Positions 43,092 through 52,029 of a stretch of DNA of 64,000 nucleotides are shown piece by piece. Location: NCBI RefSeq assembly GCF_031202265.1, contig NZ_CP100604.1:7670501-7734500 (forward strand), read 5' to 3'. Within the stretch, counting starts at the first letter, position 1. Every line of letters starts with the position of its first letter. The notes under the pieces were generated by a model, which saw only the letters and a program-made list of their open reading frames with translations, searched no databases and was not told the DNA's origin. The translations under genes were made by a program, and so were the position numbers. This stretch comes from Bradyrhizobium sp. Ash2021. GTDB taxonomy: Bacteria; Pseudomonadota; Alphaproteobacteria; Rhizobiales; Xanthobacteraceae.

Positions 43092-43625
43092 ATGCGACGA
43101 CTTCTCCCAATTTGGCAAAGGCTAACACCGGCAGTCGTGGCCGGATTACTGGCCATCTCGTTGAACACCATCGTCCTCAAGGCCGCGGATCTCATCCACC
43201 TTCCTACCGCGCATGGTGGCCTGCTACGTCTGTTGTCTCTCGGTTTGTCGAAGCCGCTTCAACAATCGGGAATTGCGTTCATCTGGGGGGCCTTCGGTGC
43301 ACCTGCCCCTGCTACTCAAACTTTCCAGATTGGCTTTCATATCCTGATCGGGCTGATGATGGCCCTGTTCTATGCGTTTGTGCTCGAGCCCGCGTTGCCG
43401 TGGAGCACGACGGTCAAGGGATTGGTGTATCTAACCGTTGTTTGGCTCATGAATGCTCTCATTGTCTTGCCAGCGACCGGCGAAGGGTTTGCCGGAAGCG
43501 CAAACCTAACGCTTGCCGGCATCGCCTGGTTCGCGGCCGCGCATTCCATTTTCTTCATGATACTCGCGTACGGTTTCGCGTTTCTGTATAGGACGCGCGA
43601 CGGGCTTGACACAGAGTTCGTGTAG
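43092..43625 (+). CDS. Small integral membrane protein
   Basis: Encodes 177 residues with four membrane helices (about 13-32, 78-100, 108-130, 145-168). Sequence such as HILIGLMMALFYAFVLEPALPW and TLAGIAWFAAAHSIFFMILAY has no catalytic signature. It follows the hydrolase by 91 bp. The family is unknown to me. Confidence 0.72.
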   Translation: MRRLLPIWQRLTPAVVAGLLAISLNTIVLKAADLIHLPTAHGGLLRLLSLGLSKPLQQSGIAFIWGAFGAPAPATQTFQIGFHILIGLMMALFYAFVLEPALPWSTTVKGLVYLTVVWLMNALIVLPATGEGFAGSANLTLAGIAWFAAAHSIFFMILAYGFAFLYRTRDGLDTEFV

Positions 43626-43654
43626 CCTAAGGCGCTGAGCCCGGTAGTGTTTTA

Positions 43655-43825
43655 ATGACACTTGAACAGCTTCGTGTCTTCGTCGCGGTCGCCGAACGCC
43701 AACGTGTCACGGGGGCGGCGGAGGCACTTAATTTGACTCAGTCGGCCGTTAGTTCTGCGATTCGCCGGGCTGGAAGCACGGCACGGGGCGTGTCCGCGAA
43801 GGGCCCAAACCAGAAGTCTCCTTAG
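43655..43825 (+). pseudogene. N-terminal remnant of a LysR regulator
   Basis: ATG 43655 encodes MTLEQLRVFVAVAERQRVTG, AAEALNLTQSAVSSAIRR, the LysR winged-helix start, then switches to unrelated sequence and stops at 43825 after 56 codons. The effector domain is missing. The following 200 bp to 44040 hold no gene. Confidence 0.72.
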
Positions 43826-44040
43826 CTCGGCTCGTTCCGCGCAGCTATCGGAAGCGGAATTATCTCCGGCGCCGACAATTCTAACGCTTTTGTGATCAGG
43901 CATCCAGGCGGCGCTTTGCCTTTGCAAAGATTGCATTTTTCACGATCGCGAGCCGCTGCTCCAGAATTTAGTCGCGGCCCGACGGAATAGGACGCACCCC
44001 GGCACGTCATCCCCCAACACAACCAACTATGGAGCACACA

Positions 44041-44319
44041 ATGTATCGGCCATCATTTCGCGGCGTCGTGACGGCGCTGTCTCTTGCGTATTTGCCATTT
44101 GTCCTCGGGCATGAAGCCCACGCGGCCGCGCTTCGGCCGACCGCAGTTGCCGTCGCCGCCATGCGGACCAACGACTATTCGTGGTGTCTCCAAAACGACA
44201 GCACGGGTGTCAACGATTGTTCTTTCATCGATCGGAATCAGTGTGAAGCGACTGCAGCGGGAGGCCTTGGCGAGTGTGCGCGTATCGCGCCAGCCGCGCG
44301 GCCCCGGGATTGGCATTGA
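44041..44319 (+). CDS. DUF3551-type small secreted protein
   Basis: Encodes 92 residues. Leader MYRPSFRGVVTALSLAYLPF, then the mature part YSWCLQNDSTGVNDCSFIDR, NQCEATAAGGLGECAR, with four Cys in the DUF3551 pattern widespread in Bradyrhizobium. The ribosome-site and leader region (GGAGCACACAATGTATCG) resembles that of the DUF305 gene 340 bp downstream (GGAGTCCACAATGTATCC). The upstream in-frame start at 44029 is less likely. Confidence 0.78.
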   Translation: MYRPSFRGVVTALSLAYLPFVLGHEAHAAALRPTAVAVAAMRTNDYSWCLQNDSTGVNDCSFIDRNQCEATAAGGLGECARIAPAARPRDWH

Positions 44320-44382
44320 TTGCTCTCACCACTTAGCGCACCAGCACGTCGCATCCTCAATGCAATTACCACGGAGTCCACA

Positions 44383-44907
44383 ATGTATCCGCTGTCAATT
44401 CGCCCCGTCGTAGCGGCGCTCTCGGGCATGCTGCCTAGATGCGGTCTCGGCCCGGCGATCCTTGGCGCACGCCTTCTTGTCGCGTTTGCCCTTCCATCGC
44501 ATGTGCTTGCGCACGAAGCCCACCCTACTGCGCCACCGGCGGCTGCAGCCGAAGCACCGTTCTACAAGGAGAACGAAGTCGCGATGGACAAGATGATGGC
44601 CGCCATGGCGGCGAAGCCGACCGGCGACATCGACCGTGACTTTGTCGCGATGATGAATCCGCATCATCAGGGCGCCATCGATATGGCCGTGATCGAATTG
44701 CGCTACGGCAAGAACGAGCAGCTCCGGCGGATCGCGCAAGAGATCATCGTCGACCAGATGCAGGAGATAGCCGCCATGAAGCTCGCGATTGGTGAACCGG
44801 CGACCGATACCACCCCGGCGCCGACCCAGCCGCAGGTTGCCCCGGCTGCTCACGATCACCAGCATTCGGGCATGCAGATGGGCATGTCCGCCGGAATGAA
44901 AAACTAG
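44383..44907 (+). CDS. DUF305 family periplasmic protein (intact copy)
   Basis: Encodes 174 residues from ATG 44383 with a leader ending HVLAHEAHP. The DUF305 core is EVAMDKMMAAMAAKPTGDID, RDFVAMMNPHHQGAIDMAVI and RYGKNEQLRRIAQEIIVDQM. MNPHHQGA is the signature, and His/Met-rich ends (HDHQHSGMQMGMSAGM) suggest copper or other metal binding. It is followed after 9 bp by the propeller gene, then the sigma/anti-sigma pair, so all four are probably one transcript. Confidence 0.88.
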   Translation: MYPLSIRPVVAALSGMLPRCGLGPAILGARLLVAFALPSHVLAHEAHPTAPPAAAAEAPFYKENEVAMDKMMAAMAAKPTGDIDRDFVAMMNPHHQGAIDMAVIELRYGKNEQLRRIAQEIIVDQMQEIAAMKLAIGEPATDTTPAPTQPQVAPAAHDHQHSGMQMGMSAGMKN

Positions 44908-44916
44908 GAGCCAAAC

Positions 44917-46368
44917 ATGACGATCTGGAAAACCCTTCTCCTTGCAGGCACGATTCTTGCGACCTCTAGCAGTACGTGGGCAGGTCAGGCGCCCGGCGCG
45001 CTATCCGCACCCGATGTCCCGATCAGCCATCACGACCGCGTTTACGCAGCGGAGCAGTTCTCGAACACGGTTTCGGTGACCGACCCGATCGATAACAAGC
45101 TCCTCGGCGTGATCAGGTTGGGGGATCCGCAGCCGGCTAGTTTCAGCCCGCTCTACAAGGGTCAGGTTCTCGTCCATGGGATGGGCTATTCGCCCGATCA
45201 TCGGACGCTGGCGGTGGTTTCGATCGGATCGAATTCCGTGACCTTCATCGACACCGCCACGAATGGCGTGAAGAACACGACCTATGTCGGCCGCTCACCG
45301 CATGAGGCCTTCTTCACGCCGGATGGTCGCGAGGTATGGGTCACCGTGCGCGGTGAGAATTACATCTCCGTGCTCGACGCCAAGACGTTCATGGAGAAGA
45401 CCCGCATCATCACGCCCAACGGTCCCGGCATGCAGATTTTCTCGCCTGATGGCAAATACGGCTATATCTGCTCGTCCTTCAACCCGGAGACTGACGTCGT
45501 CTCCGTTGCGGATCACAAGATCATCGCAAAGGTCAAGCAGGAGAGCCCGTTCTGTCCGAACATCGCGGCAACACCGGACGGGAGCCAGGTCTGGTTCACA
45601 CTCAAGGATGTCGGCAGGACCCAGGTGTTCAACGCCAAGCCGCCCTTCAACCTGATCAAGACCATCGACACGGGCCCGATTACCAACCACGTGAATTTTG
45701 CTCATACGGCAAAGGGAACGTTTGCCTATGTCACAATCGGCGGCCTGAACGAAGTCAAGGTCTTCCGCACCGACGATTTTTCGCAAGTTGCAAGCATCCC
45801 GATCGGGAATCTTCCGCACGGCGTGTGGCCGTCAGGCGACGGCTCGCGCATCTATGTCGGACTCGAGAACGCCGATGCACTTGCGGCAATCGACACTGCA
45901 ACTAACACCGTGATCGCAAACATTCCGATCGGACAGGCGCCCCAGGCGATCGCCTATGTTCCCAATGCCGCCCCGAATCCCGACGATCGCCAGAACCTGC
46001 AGCCTCTCGGTGTCGCTGGCCAGGTCTCGCACTTGGCGCTGGCGGCAACAGACGCCAAGGACGGACAGGCGCAAACCAGCGTTTCGCTGTTCGACCAGGG
46101 ATTGATCCAGGTGTTGCAGGCGTCGGTCACCGGGCTCGAGCCGAAACAAAAATATGTGCTCGCGCTGGCAGATCGCGTGGACGGAGGCGGCTCCTTGCAA
46201 CCGCTGGCGGCCTTCATGACCAATCCGGCAGGATCGGCGATCGTCAATGCGACCGGCCAGATCCGGCAAATCGTCCAGGATCCCGCAAGCTCGGAGCGGC
46301 GCTATCTGGTCGTTGCCCCCGGAGATGCGACGACGTTCGGAAAGGCAGTACAGGTGCAAACCAGATAA
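44917..46368 (+). CDS. Secreted YVTN beta-propeller protein (copy 2)
   Basis: Encodes 483 residues, signal peptide MTIWKTLLLAGTILATSSSTWA. Blade motifs mirror copy 1: VYAAEQFSNTVSVTDPIDNK, VVSIGSNSVTFIDTATNGV, EVWVTVRGENYISVLDAK and RIYVGLENADALAAIDTATN. The C-terminal beta domain ends GKAVQVQTR. Sits between DUF305 and the ECF sigma gene. Copies 1 and 2 diverge enough that a duplication older than the IS insertion is likely. Confidence 0.87.
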   Translation: MTIWKTLLLAGTILATSSSTWAGQAPGALSAPDVPISHHDRVYAAEQFSNTVSVTDPIDNKLLGVIRLGDPQPASFSPLYKGQVLVHGMGYSPDHRTLAVVSIGSNSVTFIDTATNGVKNTTYVGRSPHEAFFTPDGREVWVTVRGENYISVLDAKTFMEKTRIITPNGPGMQIFSPDGKYGYICSSFNPETDVVSVADHKIIAKVKQESPFCPNIAATPDGSQVWFTLKDVGRTQVFNAKPPFNLIKTIDTGPITNHVNFAHTAKGTFAYVTIGGLNEVKVFRTDDFSQVASIPIGNLPHGVWPSGDGSRIYVGLENADALAAIDTATNTVIANIPIGQAPQAIAYVPNAAPNPDDRQNLQPLGVAGQVSHLALAATDAKDGQAQTSVSLFDQGLIQVLQASVTGLEPKQKYVLALADRVDGGGSLQPLAAFMTNPAGSAIVNATGQIRQIVQDPASSERRYLVVAPGDATTFGKAVQVQTR

Positions 46369-46403
46369 TGCTAGATTGAAGCAAGCCGCAGGCGGAGCGC
46401 GCA

Positions 46404-46931
46404 ATGAAAGACATGCTGCTGCAGGTCGAACCACTGATACCCGCGCTCCGCCGCTATGCCCGCGCCCTCGTTCGCAATCGCGCGAATGCCGACGACCTTG
46501 TGCAGGATTGCCTGGAGCGCGCCGTCAGCCGCTGGTACCAGCGGCGCGACGGCGATGTTCGCGCCTGGCTCTTCACCATCCTCCACAACCTGGCGATCAA
46601 TCAGTTTCGAAAATCGGCGACGCGCGGCTGGCATGTCCCGATCGACGAAGCCAATCAGGACGATTTCGGCGAGGCAGCCGCGCAGGAACAAAAACTGATG
46701 TATCAAGATGTCCTGGACAAGCTCGCAAGACTCCCCGAAGACCAGCGTGCCGTGCTGTTGCTTGTCGCGGTCGAGGACCTCTCTTATGCGGATGCCGCGA
46801 AGGTGCTTAACATTCCCTTGGGTACGGTGATGTCGCGACTTTCCCGGGCGCGCGAAAGACTACGGCAGGAGATCGAGGGGATTGCGGACAATGCATCGAC
46901 TAACGTCGTGTCACTTCGGAGTGAGAAATGA
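46404..46931 (+). CDS. ECF-type RNA polymerase sigma factor
   Basis: Encodes 175 residues: region 2 with RNRANADDLVQDCLERAVSR and AWLFTILHNLAINQFRKS, region 4 with LPEDQRAVLLLVAVEDLSYA and LGTVMSRLSRARERLRQE. It directs polymerase to a small regulon. The ATG of the anti-sigma overlaps its stop (ATGA at 46928). Linkage to DUF305-propeller genes suggests these are part of the regulon. Confidence 0.92.
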   Translation: MKDMLLQVEPLIPALRRYARALVRNRANADDLVQDCLERAVSRWYQRRDGDVRAWLFTILHNLAINQFRKSATRGWHVPIDEANQDDFGEAAAQEQKLMYQDVLDKLARLPEDQRAVLLLVAVEDLSYADAAKVLNIPLGTVMSRLSRARERLRQEIEGIADNASTNVVSLRSEK

Positions 46932-47701
46932 GCCATCGACCGATCACGGAAGATGATCTCCACGCCTATGTGGATCGTGTCCTCGAGCCGGAGCGGCAGG
47001 CAGAAGTCGCCGACTATCTTAGCGAACATCCGGACGTCGCCAAACGCTTCGCCGCGTTCACCGGTCAACGGGACCTGCTGCGCGCGGCACTCGCGCCGAT
47101 CGCCGAAGAACCGCTGCCGCCGGAGCTCAATCTGTCGCGAATCATTGAGAAACGCGCGCGACGGCCTTCCGTGGTACGGTGGGCGATGGCGGCAATGCTG
47201 CTGTTGAGCATCGGCGGTCTGGGCGGCTGGGCCGTGCGCGGCGCGCTGCAGGCGTCGCCGGACGGATTGGTTGCGCTCGCTCAGGAGGCGGCTGTTTCGT
47301 ATGCCGTCTACGCACCCGACCGCGTCCGACCCGTCGAGGTTCGCGCGTCCGACTCTGCCCAACTCGTGCAATGGGTCTCCGACCGGCTGCATCGGCCGGT
47401 CAAGGTCCCGGATCTGACCAAGTCGGGCTATCGGCTGATGGGAGGGCGCCTTGTCGCCACCTCGCATGGCCCCGCTGCAATGTTCATGTATGATGATGAC
47501 CGCGGCAGTCGGATTGTCGTGCTGACTCGACCGATGAGTAGCGCGGACCAGACTGCGCCAATGACGTCCCATTCGCAGGGCGATGTCGGAAGCTTCGCCT
47601 GGGCTGACGACGGCGTCGGCTATAGTCTGGTCGGTCGCGCCGCTCCGGAATCCTTGAGGCCGGTTGCAGATGAGGTTCGGAGACAGGCGAGTCCGATCTA
47701 A
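46928..47701 (+). CDS. Membrane-bound anti-sigma factor
   Basis: Encodes 257 residues. N-terminal cytoplasmic part TEDDLHAYVDRVLEPERQAE resembles sigma-binding anti-sigma domains, without the HxxxCxxC zinc motif. One membrane helix lies at about 78-100 (VRWAMAAMLLLSIGGLGGWA). The periplasmic part of 150 residues (PVKVPDLTKSGYRLMGGRLV) likely senses a signal. It is translationally coupled to the sigma factor gene. Confidence 0.87.
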   Translation: MSHRPITEDDLHAYVDRVLEPERQAEVADYLSEHPDVAKRFAAFTGQRDLLRAALAPIAEEPLPPELNLSRIIEKRARRPSVVRWAMAAMLLLSIGGLGGWAVRGALQASPDGLVALAQEAAVSYAVYAPDRVRPVEVRASDSAQLVQWVSDRLHRPVKVPDLTKSGYRLMGGRLVATSHGPAAMFMYDDDRGSRIVVLTRPMSSADQTAPMTSHSQGDVGSFAWADDGVGYSLVGRAAPESLRPVADEVRRQASPI

Positions 47702-48576
47702 ACGCTACAGAACTGAGCCCGGTTGGCGACACTGCGGGGTTCGGGCGGCAGTCCAGTTGAAAGATTCCCGATTCCCTGCAGTCGAGACCTGAGATCGGGC
47801 CGAAACCGAGTGCCAAGGTCGGGCGGCAGTCCTGATCGAACCCGCCTCCGCCGTTAGTCTCCGCAAAACGGGAATATTCGCGGACAGGCTGGAGACTTTT
47901 CCCGATTTCCTCCTTGAGTTCGGCACATCGAAGCTCCGGAGACCCGCGATTTCCGGCCTATTCGCGCGCGTCCTGGGGAGCTTCGCCGACCTCGGCACTG
48001 CCTCGCTGGGCTCACAGGGATCGAACCTCCACCTTCGGAATTTATGCGTTGAGTTCGAACATTGGTCCGAACGCTTCCCCGAGACGATTTCGAACCGCGT
48101 TGGAAACGTCGCAGGATGAAGCGGCAGCGGGACACAAAAATGTAATCCGTACCAATGCGCCGAGGTACAGAGGCTTGGAGAATAGCCGGCCTTTGGAGAA
48201 CAAATGCTTCGAGCCGCGACTACGCAGGTACGGAGCGCCAGCTACAGAAGCCTACAAAAAAGGGCTAATTGACCGCCAAATCTCAGCACGGAGAACACGG
48301 ACGCGGGGTCGAGTGGCGGTTCAACAGGGATTCATAAAGATTACGGAGTAGTCGGGTCTTCCGGCGATATCGCTGCGGGAACAGGACACGTTGCGCTACG
48401 TGGTCGGCAATGACGCCAAGACCCACACGCGCGGCGCGATGTCTTTGTAGGGAGCATTCCCGACCCGCGCGACCGCCTCCGTAATCTCCCTGACCAGTCT
48501 CGTGTGCCTCGTCGGTATATTGGCCCTCCGGCGCAGAAGGGATGACCCGGTAACGCGGGAGCTTCGGCACGGCCGA
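47702..48576. other. Long gap without a recognisable gene
   Basis: 875 bp. An open frame on the plus strand at 47,914-48,351 has no ribosome site, and its composition is Arg/Ser-rich as in shadows. A minus-strand stretch near 48,170 reads YLGALVRITFLCPAAASSCD, which could be an eroded gene end, but I cannot identify it. Confidence 0.4.
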
Positions 48577-49554
48577 TTACAGAATTTCGGTGCCGCGCCG
48601 GGCATCGCTGAGCGGATGTGCTGTACGATCATGGACATGCGCCGTCGGGGCGCGGTCGATCAACAGGCTAAGCAGTTCGGGACGGGCATAATGGCCGCGC
48701 GAGTCCATGAGCTGCTTGCGCTTGTCAATTAGCTTGAAATCGAGATCGGCAATGACTTCACCTTCGCCGGACCGGAGCGGTTCGCCCAGCAGCGTGCCGT
48801 CGGGCGCTACGATCGCGGTGAAGCAGCCGCCCGAGATCGGGCCGATTTCGCAACCGGTATCCTTCATGATCTGCGCCTGCTGATCGGCATCCAACCAAGC
48901 GGTTGCGTTCACGACGAAGGCGCCCGACTCCATGGCGTGTTGACGGACGTTGATTTCCATCCTCATCGCAAAGCCCTCGCCGAAGGCGGAGCCCGGGTAC
49001 ATCGCCGAATGGATCTGCTCACCGTCCGCCATCAGCGCATAGCGTGCCAGCGGATTGTTGTGCTCAAAGCATGCGAGCTGGCCGATGCGGCCGAACTTGC
49101 TGTCGACGGCGCGGAGACCAGACCCGTCGCCCTGGCCCCAGATCATGCGCTCGAAATGGGTAGGCGTGATTTTGCGGCGGCGCTGGATCAAGGTGCCGTC
49201 GGCGTCGAACAGGAGCTGCGTGTTGTAGATGGTGCCGCCATCGCGCTCGTTGACGCCGATCGAAACCACCATGCCTGCTGTGCGGGCAGCCTCGCCGATC
49301 GCGTCGGTAGCTGCGGATGGCACCGTCACGGACTGATCAAGCAGCCTCAGATACTCATCGCCGGAAAGTTGCGCGATTGGGGTCTGGACGGCGGAAAAGT
49401 ACGGGTAGTGTGGAACCACGGTCTCGGGAAACGTGGCAAACTGCACGCCCTTCTCGCCCAACTCCCGGATCTTCTTCACGACTGTCTCGACGGTCCCCTC
49501 GCGGCTGTACAGCACAGGGCTGATCTGCACGGCGGCAGCTTTGACAATAGTCAT
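48577..49554 (-). CDS. Nitrilase family carbon-nitrogen hydrolase (copy 1)
   Basis: Encodes 325 residues. Catalytic triad Glu44 (ATFPETV), Lys128 ([12 protein letters not shown]) and Cys162 ([15 protein letters not shown]). The CxEHxxPL environment is that of true nitrilases, which convert R-CN to the acid, more than amidases. It is divergent from a LysR gene (220-bp interval), likely its regulator. It is about 90% identical by eye to the nitrilase at 61534 over the first 300 residues; the last 30 differ. Confidence 0.92.
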   Translation of the reverse strand: MTIVKAAAVQISPVLYSREGTVETVVKKIRELGEKGVQFATFPETVVPHYPYFSAVQTPIAQLSGDEYLRLLDQSVTVPSAATDAIGEAARTAGMVVSIGVNERDGGTIYNTQLLFDADGTLIQRRRKITPTHFERMIWGQGDGSGLRAVDSKFGRIGQLACFEHNNPLARYALMADGEQIHSAMYPGSAFGEGFAMRMEINVRQHAMESGAFVVNATAWLDADQQAQIMKDTGCEIGPISGGCFTAIVAPDGTLLGEPLRSGEGEVIADLDFKLIDKRKQLMDSRGHYARPELLSLLIDRAPTAHVHDRTAHPLSDARRGTEIL

Positions 49555-49774
49555 GGCATCTTCCTCTCAGCGGGACGCTCCGAAGGCGTCGAATTGCAAA
49601 TAAACGTGACGGTACTGACCGAGCCAAGACCGGTCGCGCACGGCGCTCGGGGCGACGTTAGCTGTTGTGGGCTGGGGTGGAGGGACAGCTGGGACGCCGT
49701 AGATAGGAGATAGATTGCGCCGTGAGAATGCCTGCCAAAAGCGATATAGTCTTCCACTGAACGGGAGAATTCCG

Positions 49775-50668
49775 ATGAACCGGATCGAAGACTACCAAGC
49801 GCTCGCGGCGATCGTTGAAAAGCGGAGCCTCACTGCCGCCGCTCGTCACCTCGGACGCTCGTTGCAATCCGTGAGCCGCTCCCTGGCCGCGTTGGAGCAG
49901 GAGGTCGGCGTTGAACTCATCCGCCGCACGACGCGCCGTTCGAATCCGACCGACGCCGGGCTTGCATTCTATCGTAGGCTGAGCGCGGCGCTTTCCGAGA
50001 TAGAAGCCGCCAAGCTCGAGACCGCCAACCGACGCGCCGAAGCTACCGGGCTCTTGCGCATTTCCGCCTCGTCAACCTTTGCGCCGCATCACATCGTTCC
50101 GGCGTTGCCGGAATTCCTTGCAAGATATCCGGGAGTTGAAATCGAGCTCGAATTGTCGGATGGCTTTGTCGATCTCGTCGGCGAGGGACTTGACCTCGCG
50201 ATCAGAATTGGCGACCTGCCGGACTCGGGCCTGAAGGCAAGGCGGCTGGCAAGTTCGCGTCGCGTTGTATTTGCCGCCCCAAGTTACCTTGCCAAGTTCG
50301 GCCGGCCGCGAAGTCCTGACGATCTCAAGCATCACCAATGCATCGTCCGTACCACAACCCGCTTCGGCAATGATTGGCCGTTTCCAGCGAAGGGACGGAC
50401 AAAGACCATCAAGGTTACTGGTCGAGTGCGAACCAGCGGAGCTGCCACCGCGAACGCGGCCGCCGTGCAGGGTCTCGGCATTGCCGTCGGGCCTTTATGG
50501 CAAGTCAGGTCGTTAGTCGAGCGTGGCGATGTCGAGTTGTTGCTTACGCGCTTCGAGCCGCCGCCCGTGCCGATACACGCCGTTTGGCCCGCGACCAAAG
50601 TGTTGCCGGCCAGGACTCAGCTATTTGTCGAATATTTGGCCGAGCGGCTGCAAAAGGAGCAGTTCTAA
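49775..50668 (+). CDS. LysR family regulator, divergent from nitrilase
   Basis: Encodes 297 residues from ATG 49775, preceded by GGGAG. HTH: DYQALAAIVEKRSLTAAARH, LGRSLQSVSRSLAALEQEVG. The effector domain begins TGLLRISASSTFAPHHIVPA and continues to VEYLAERL. The AraC/NocR-like subgroup with 'IRIGDLPDSGL' is typical of LysR proteins controlling small-molecule catabolism. Probable regulator of nitrilase copy 1. Confidence 0.9.
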   Translation: MNRIEDYQALAAIVEKRSLTAAARHLGRSLQSVSRSLAALEQEVGVELIRRTTRRSNPTDAGLAFYRRLSAALSEIEAAKLETANRRAEATGLLRISASSTFAPHHIVPALPEFLARYPGVEIELELSDGFVDLVGEGLDLAIRIGDLPDSGLKARRLASSRRVVFAAPSYLAKFGRPRSPDDLKHHQCIVRTTTRFGNDWPFPAKGRTKTIKVTGRVRTSGAATANAAAVQGLGIAVGPLWQVRSLVERGDVELLLTRFEPPPVPIHAVWPATKVLPARTQLFVEYLAERLQKEQF

Positions 50669-50869
50669 TCAGCCTCACTCTCACCTTCGTTTGGAGCAAG
50701 TGATTGTCATGCCGCTGAAATGGAGAGCAGCCTTGCCGCAGCATGTCAGTAGCGCGCGCGGAGGCAGCGTTGGCTTGCGCAAGCTCCGCACTGAGGAGGC
50801 CGCCCAACTTCAGCGCGATAACGCTGTTCCGTGACGCGCGGGAGTGCCCCGTTAAACTACCCAGTTAAC
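50669..50869. other. Gap after the LysR gene
   Basis: No gene or strong signal was recognised between the LysR stop and the eroded gene described next. Together with that relic and 51,308-51,398 it makes a 730-bp interval without an intact gene. Confidence 0.35.
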
Positions 50870-51307
50870 AGTTGGTCCGTTGTCCACCAGGACGTGATCT
50901 AGAGGTTCTCGGTCGGCTGGATCTCGCTGATGCGCATCACCTTGTCGTCGAACTGAAGGTTTCGGCTGCACACCTTGAAAAAAGCGAAGTGGGTTCAGCG
51001 GACGGATGGGGATCAGTTCGAAGCTCATCATATGCGCAACGGCAGTTTTTCGACCATTTCGTGAGTGACGGCCGGGATCGGTGGCGTTGATGAACGCTGC
51101 GCCCCGCTTTATCTGCAGTGAGTACCACTGCTCGATCTTGCCATCGAAGTAGAGGTCGACGGTTTCCCGACTTCGTTCGGTAGGACACCGAACGCCTGCG
51201 ATTGTTCAAACCGGATGGCGAGAATTTTTGTGGTCGGCGTCGTTCTCATAGCGACTCCATGCAAGGCAGCCGATAAGTGCCAATGCGGCGGCGGAAGCGA
51301 ATTTCAT
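50870..51307 (-). pseudogene. Eroded small secreted protein gene (dimeric alpha/beta-barrel-like fragment)
   Basis: ATG 51307, with GGGAGG upstream, encodes a leader MKFASAAALALIGCLAWS but stops early. Further along the strand another frame reads ETVDLYFDGKIEQWYSLQIK, RGAAFINATDP, and after a gap MMSFELIPIRPLNPLRFF, a pattern reminiscent of YciI/muconolactone-isomerase-like dimeric alpha/beta-barrel proteins. Frame changes and lost segments mark it as a relic. Confidence 0.4.
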
Positions 51308-51398
51308 GATGCCTCCCCTCCGAGTGTCGCTCTGCGGCGCGTATGGATCGACGCGGAGAGATGTCGACGCTCGCGAGCGCTCGCCCGCGAGCCTCCGT

Positions 51399-51845
51399 TC
51401 AGACGAGGGTCGTCGTCAGGTCGATGTTGCCGTGGACTGCCTTGGAGTATGGGCAGATCGTATGCGCAGCCTCGATCAATGCCTGCGCCTGCTCGCGCTC
51501 GACGCCCGGGACGCTCACGTTGAGGCGCGCGCGGAGGAAAAACGCGCCATCTGCCTGATTCAAATCGATTTCGGCGTCGACCGCCATATCCGCCGGAAGC
51601 TTGACCTTTCGCTGTGCGGCGGCGAGTTGGATCGCGCCCATGTAACAAGCCGACCAAGCCGCGCCAAAGAGCTGCTCGGCGGCCGGGTGGGGCTCCGGCA
51701 ATCTGATATCGAGATGGCCGTCGCTGCTACGCGCACCGCCGGAACGCCCGTTGGTATTGTGGGTCTTGCCAGTAGCGAGGAGTTTTCGAGCGATGGCAGG
51801 GGTGACACGGTCGTGGACAGAGCCGTCAGTTTCGGTCGTCGGCAT
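51399..51845 (-). CDS. OsmC/Ohr family peroxide reductase
   Basis: Encodes 148 residues. The two redox Cys are C67 (AAWSACYMGAIQ) and C131 (HTICPYSKAVHG). The strand SSDGHLDIRLPEPHPAAEQLF matches the Ohr subgroup that reduces organic and fatty acid hydroperoxides using lipoylated partners. The first 22 residues (MPTTETDGSVHDRVTPAIAR) are slightly longer than usual. Transcribed alone, with no OhrR gene adjacent. Confidence 0.88.
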   Translation of the reverse strand: MPTTETDGSVHDRVTPAIARKLLATGKTHNTNGRSGGARSSDGHLDIRLPEPHPAAEQLFGAAWSACYMGAIQLAAAQRKVKLPADMAVDAEIDLNQADGAFFLRARLNVSVPGVEREQAQALIEAAHTICPYSKAVHGNIDLTTTLV

Positions 51846-52029
51846 TTGGATTTTCCTTGATGCATTAGGTGGTCGAAGCGCCGCATTTCAGTGCGGTTGA
51901 ATGTCAGCGAGAAATCGACGGATCCGTGATCCTCGCTGTCGGCAACGCTACTCTCTCGTCGACGCAATAGCCCGCTAGAGGTTGTTAGGTGTTGTGAGCG
52001 GGGCAAGACCCATTGCTAGGCTCCTCGCT

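Noticed and set aside
47914..48351. A 145-residue plus-strand gene
   Set aside because: No ribosome site, low-complexity Arg/Ser composition and no recognisable motif.
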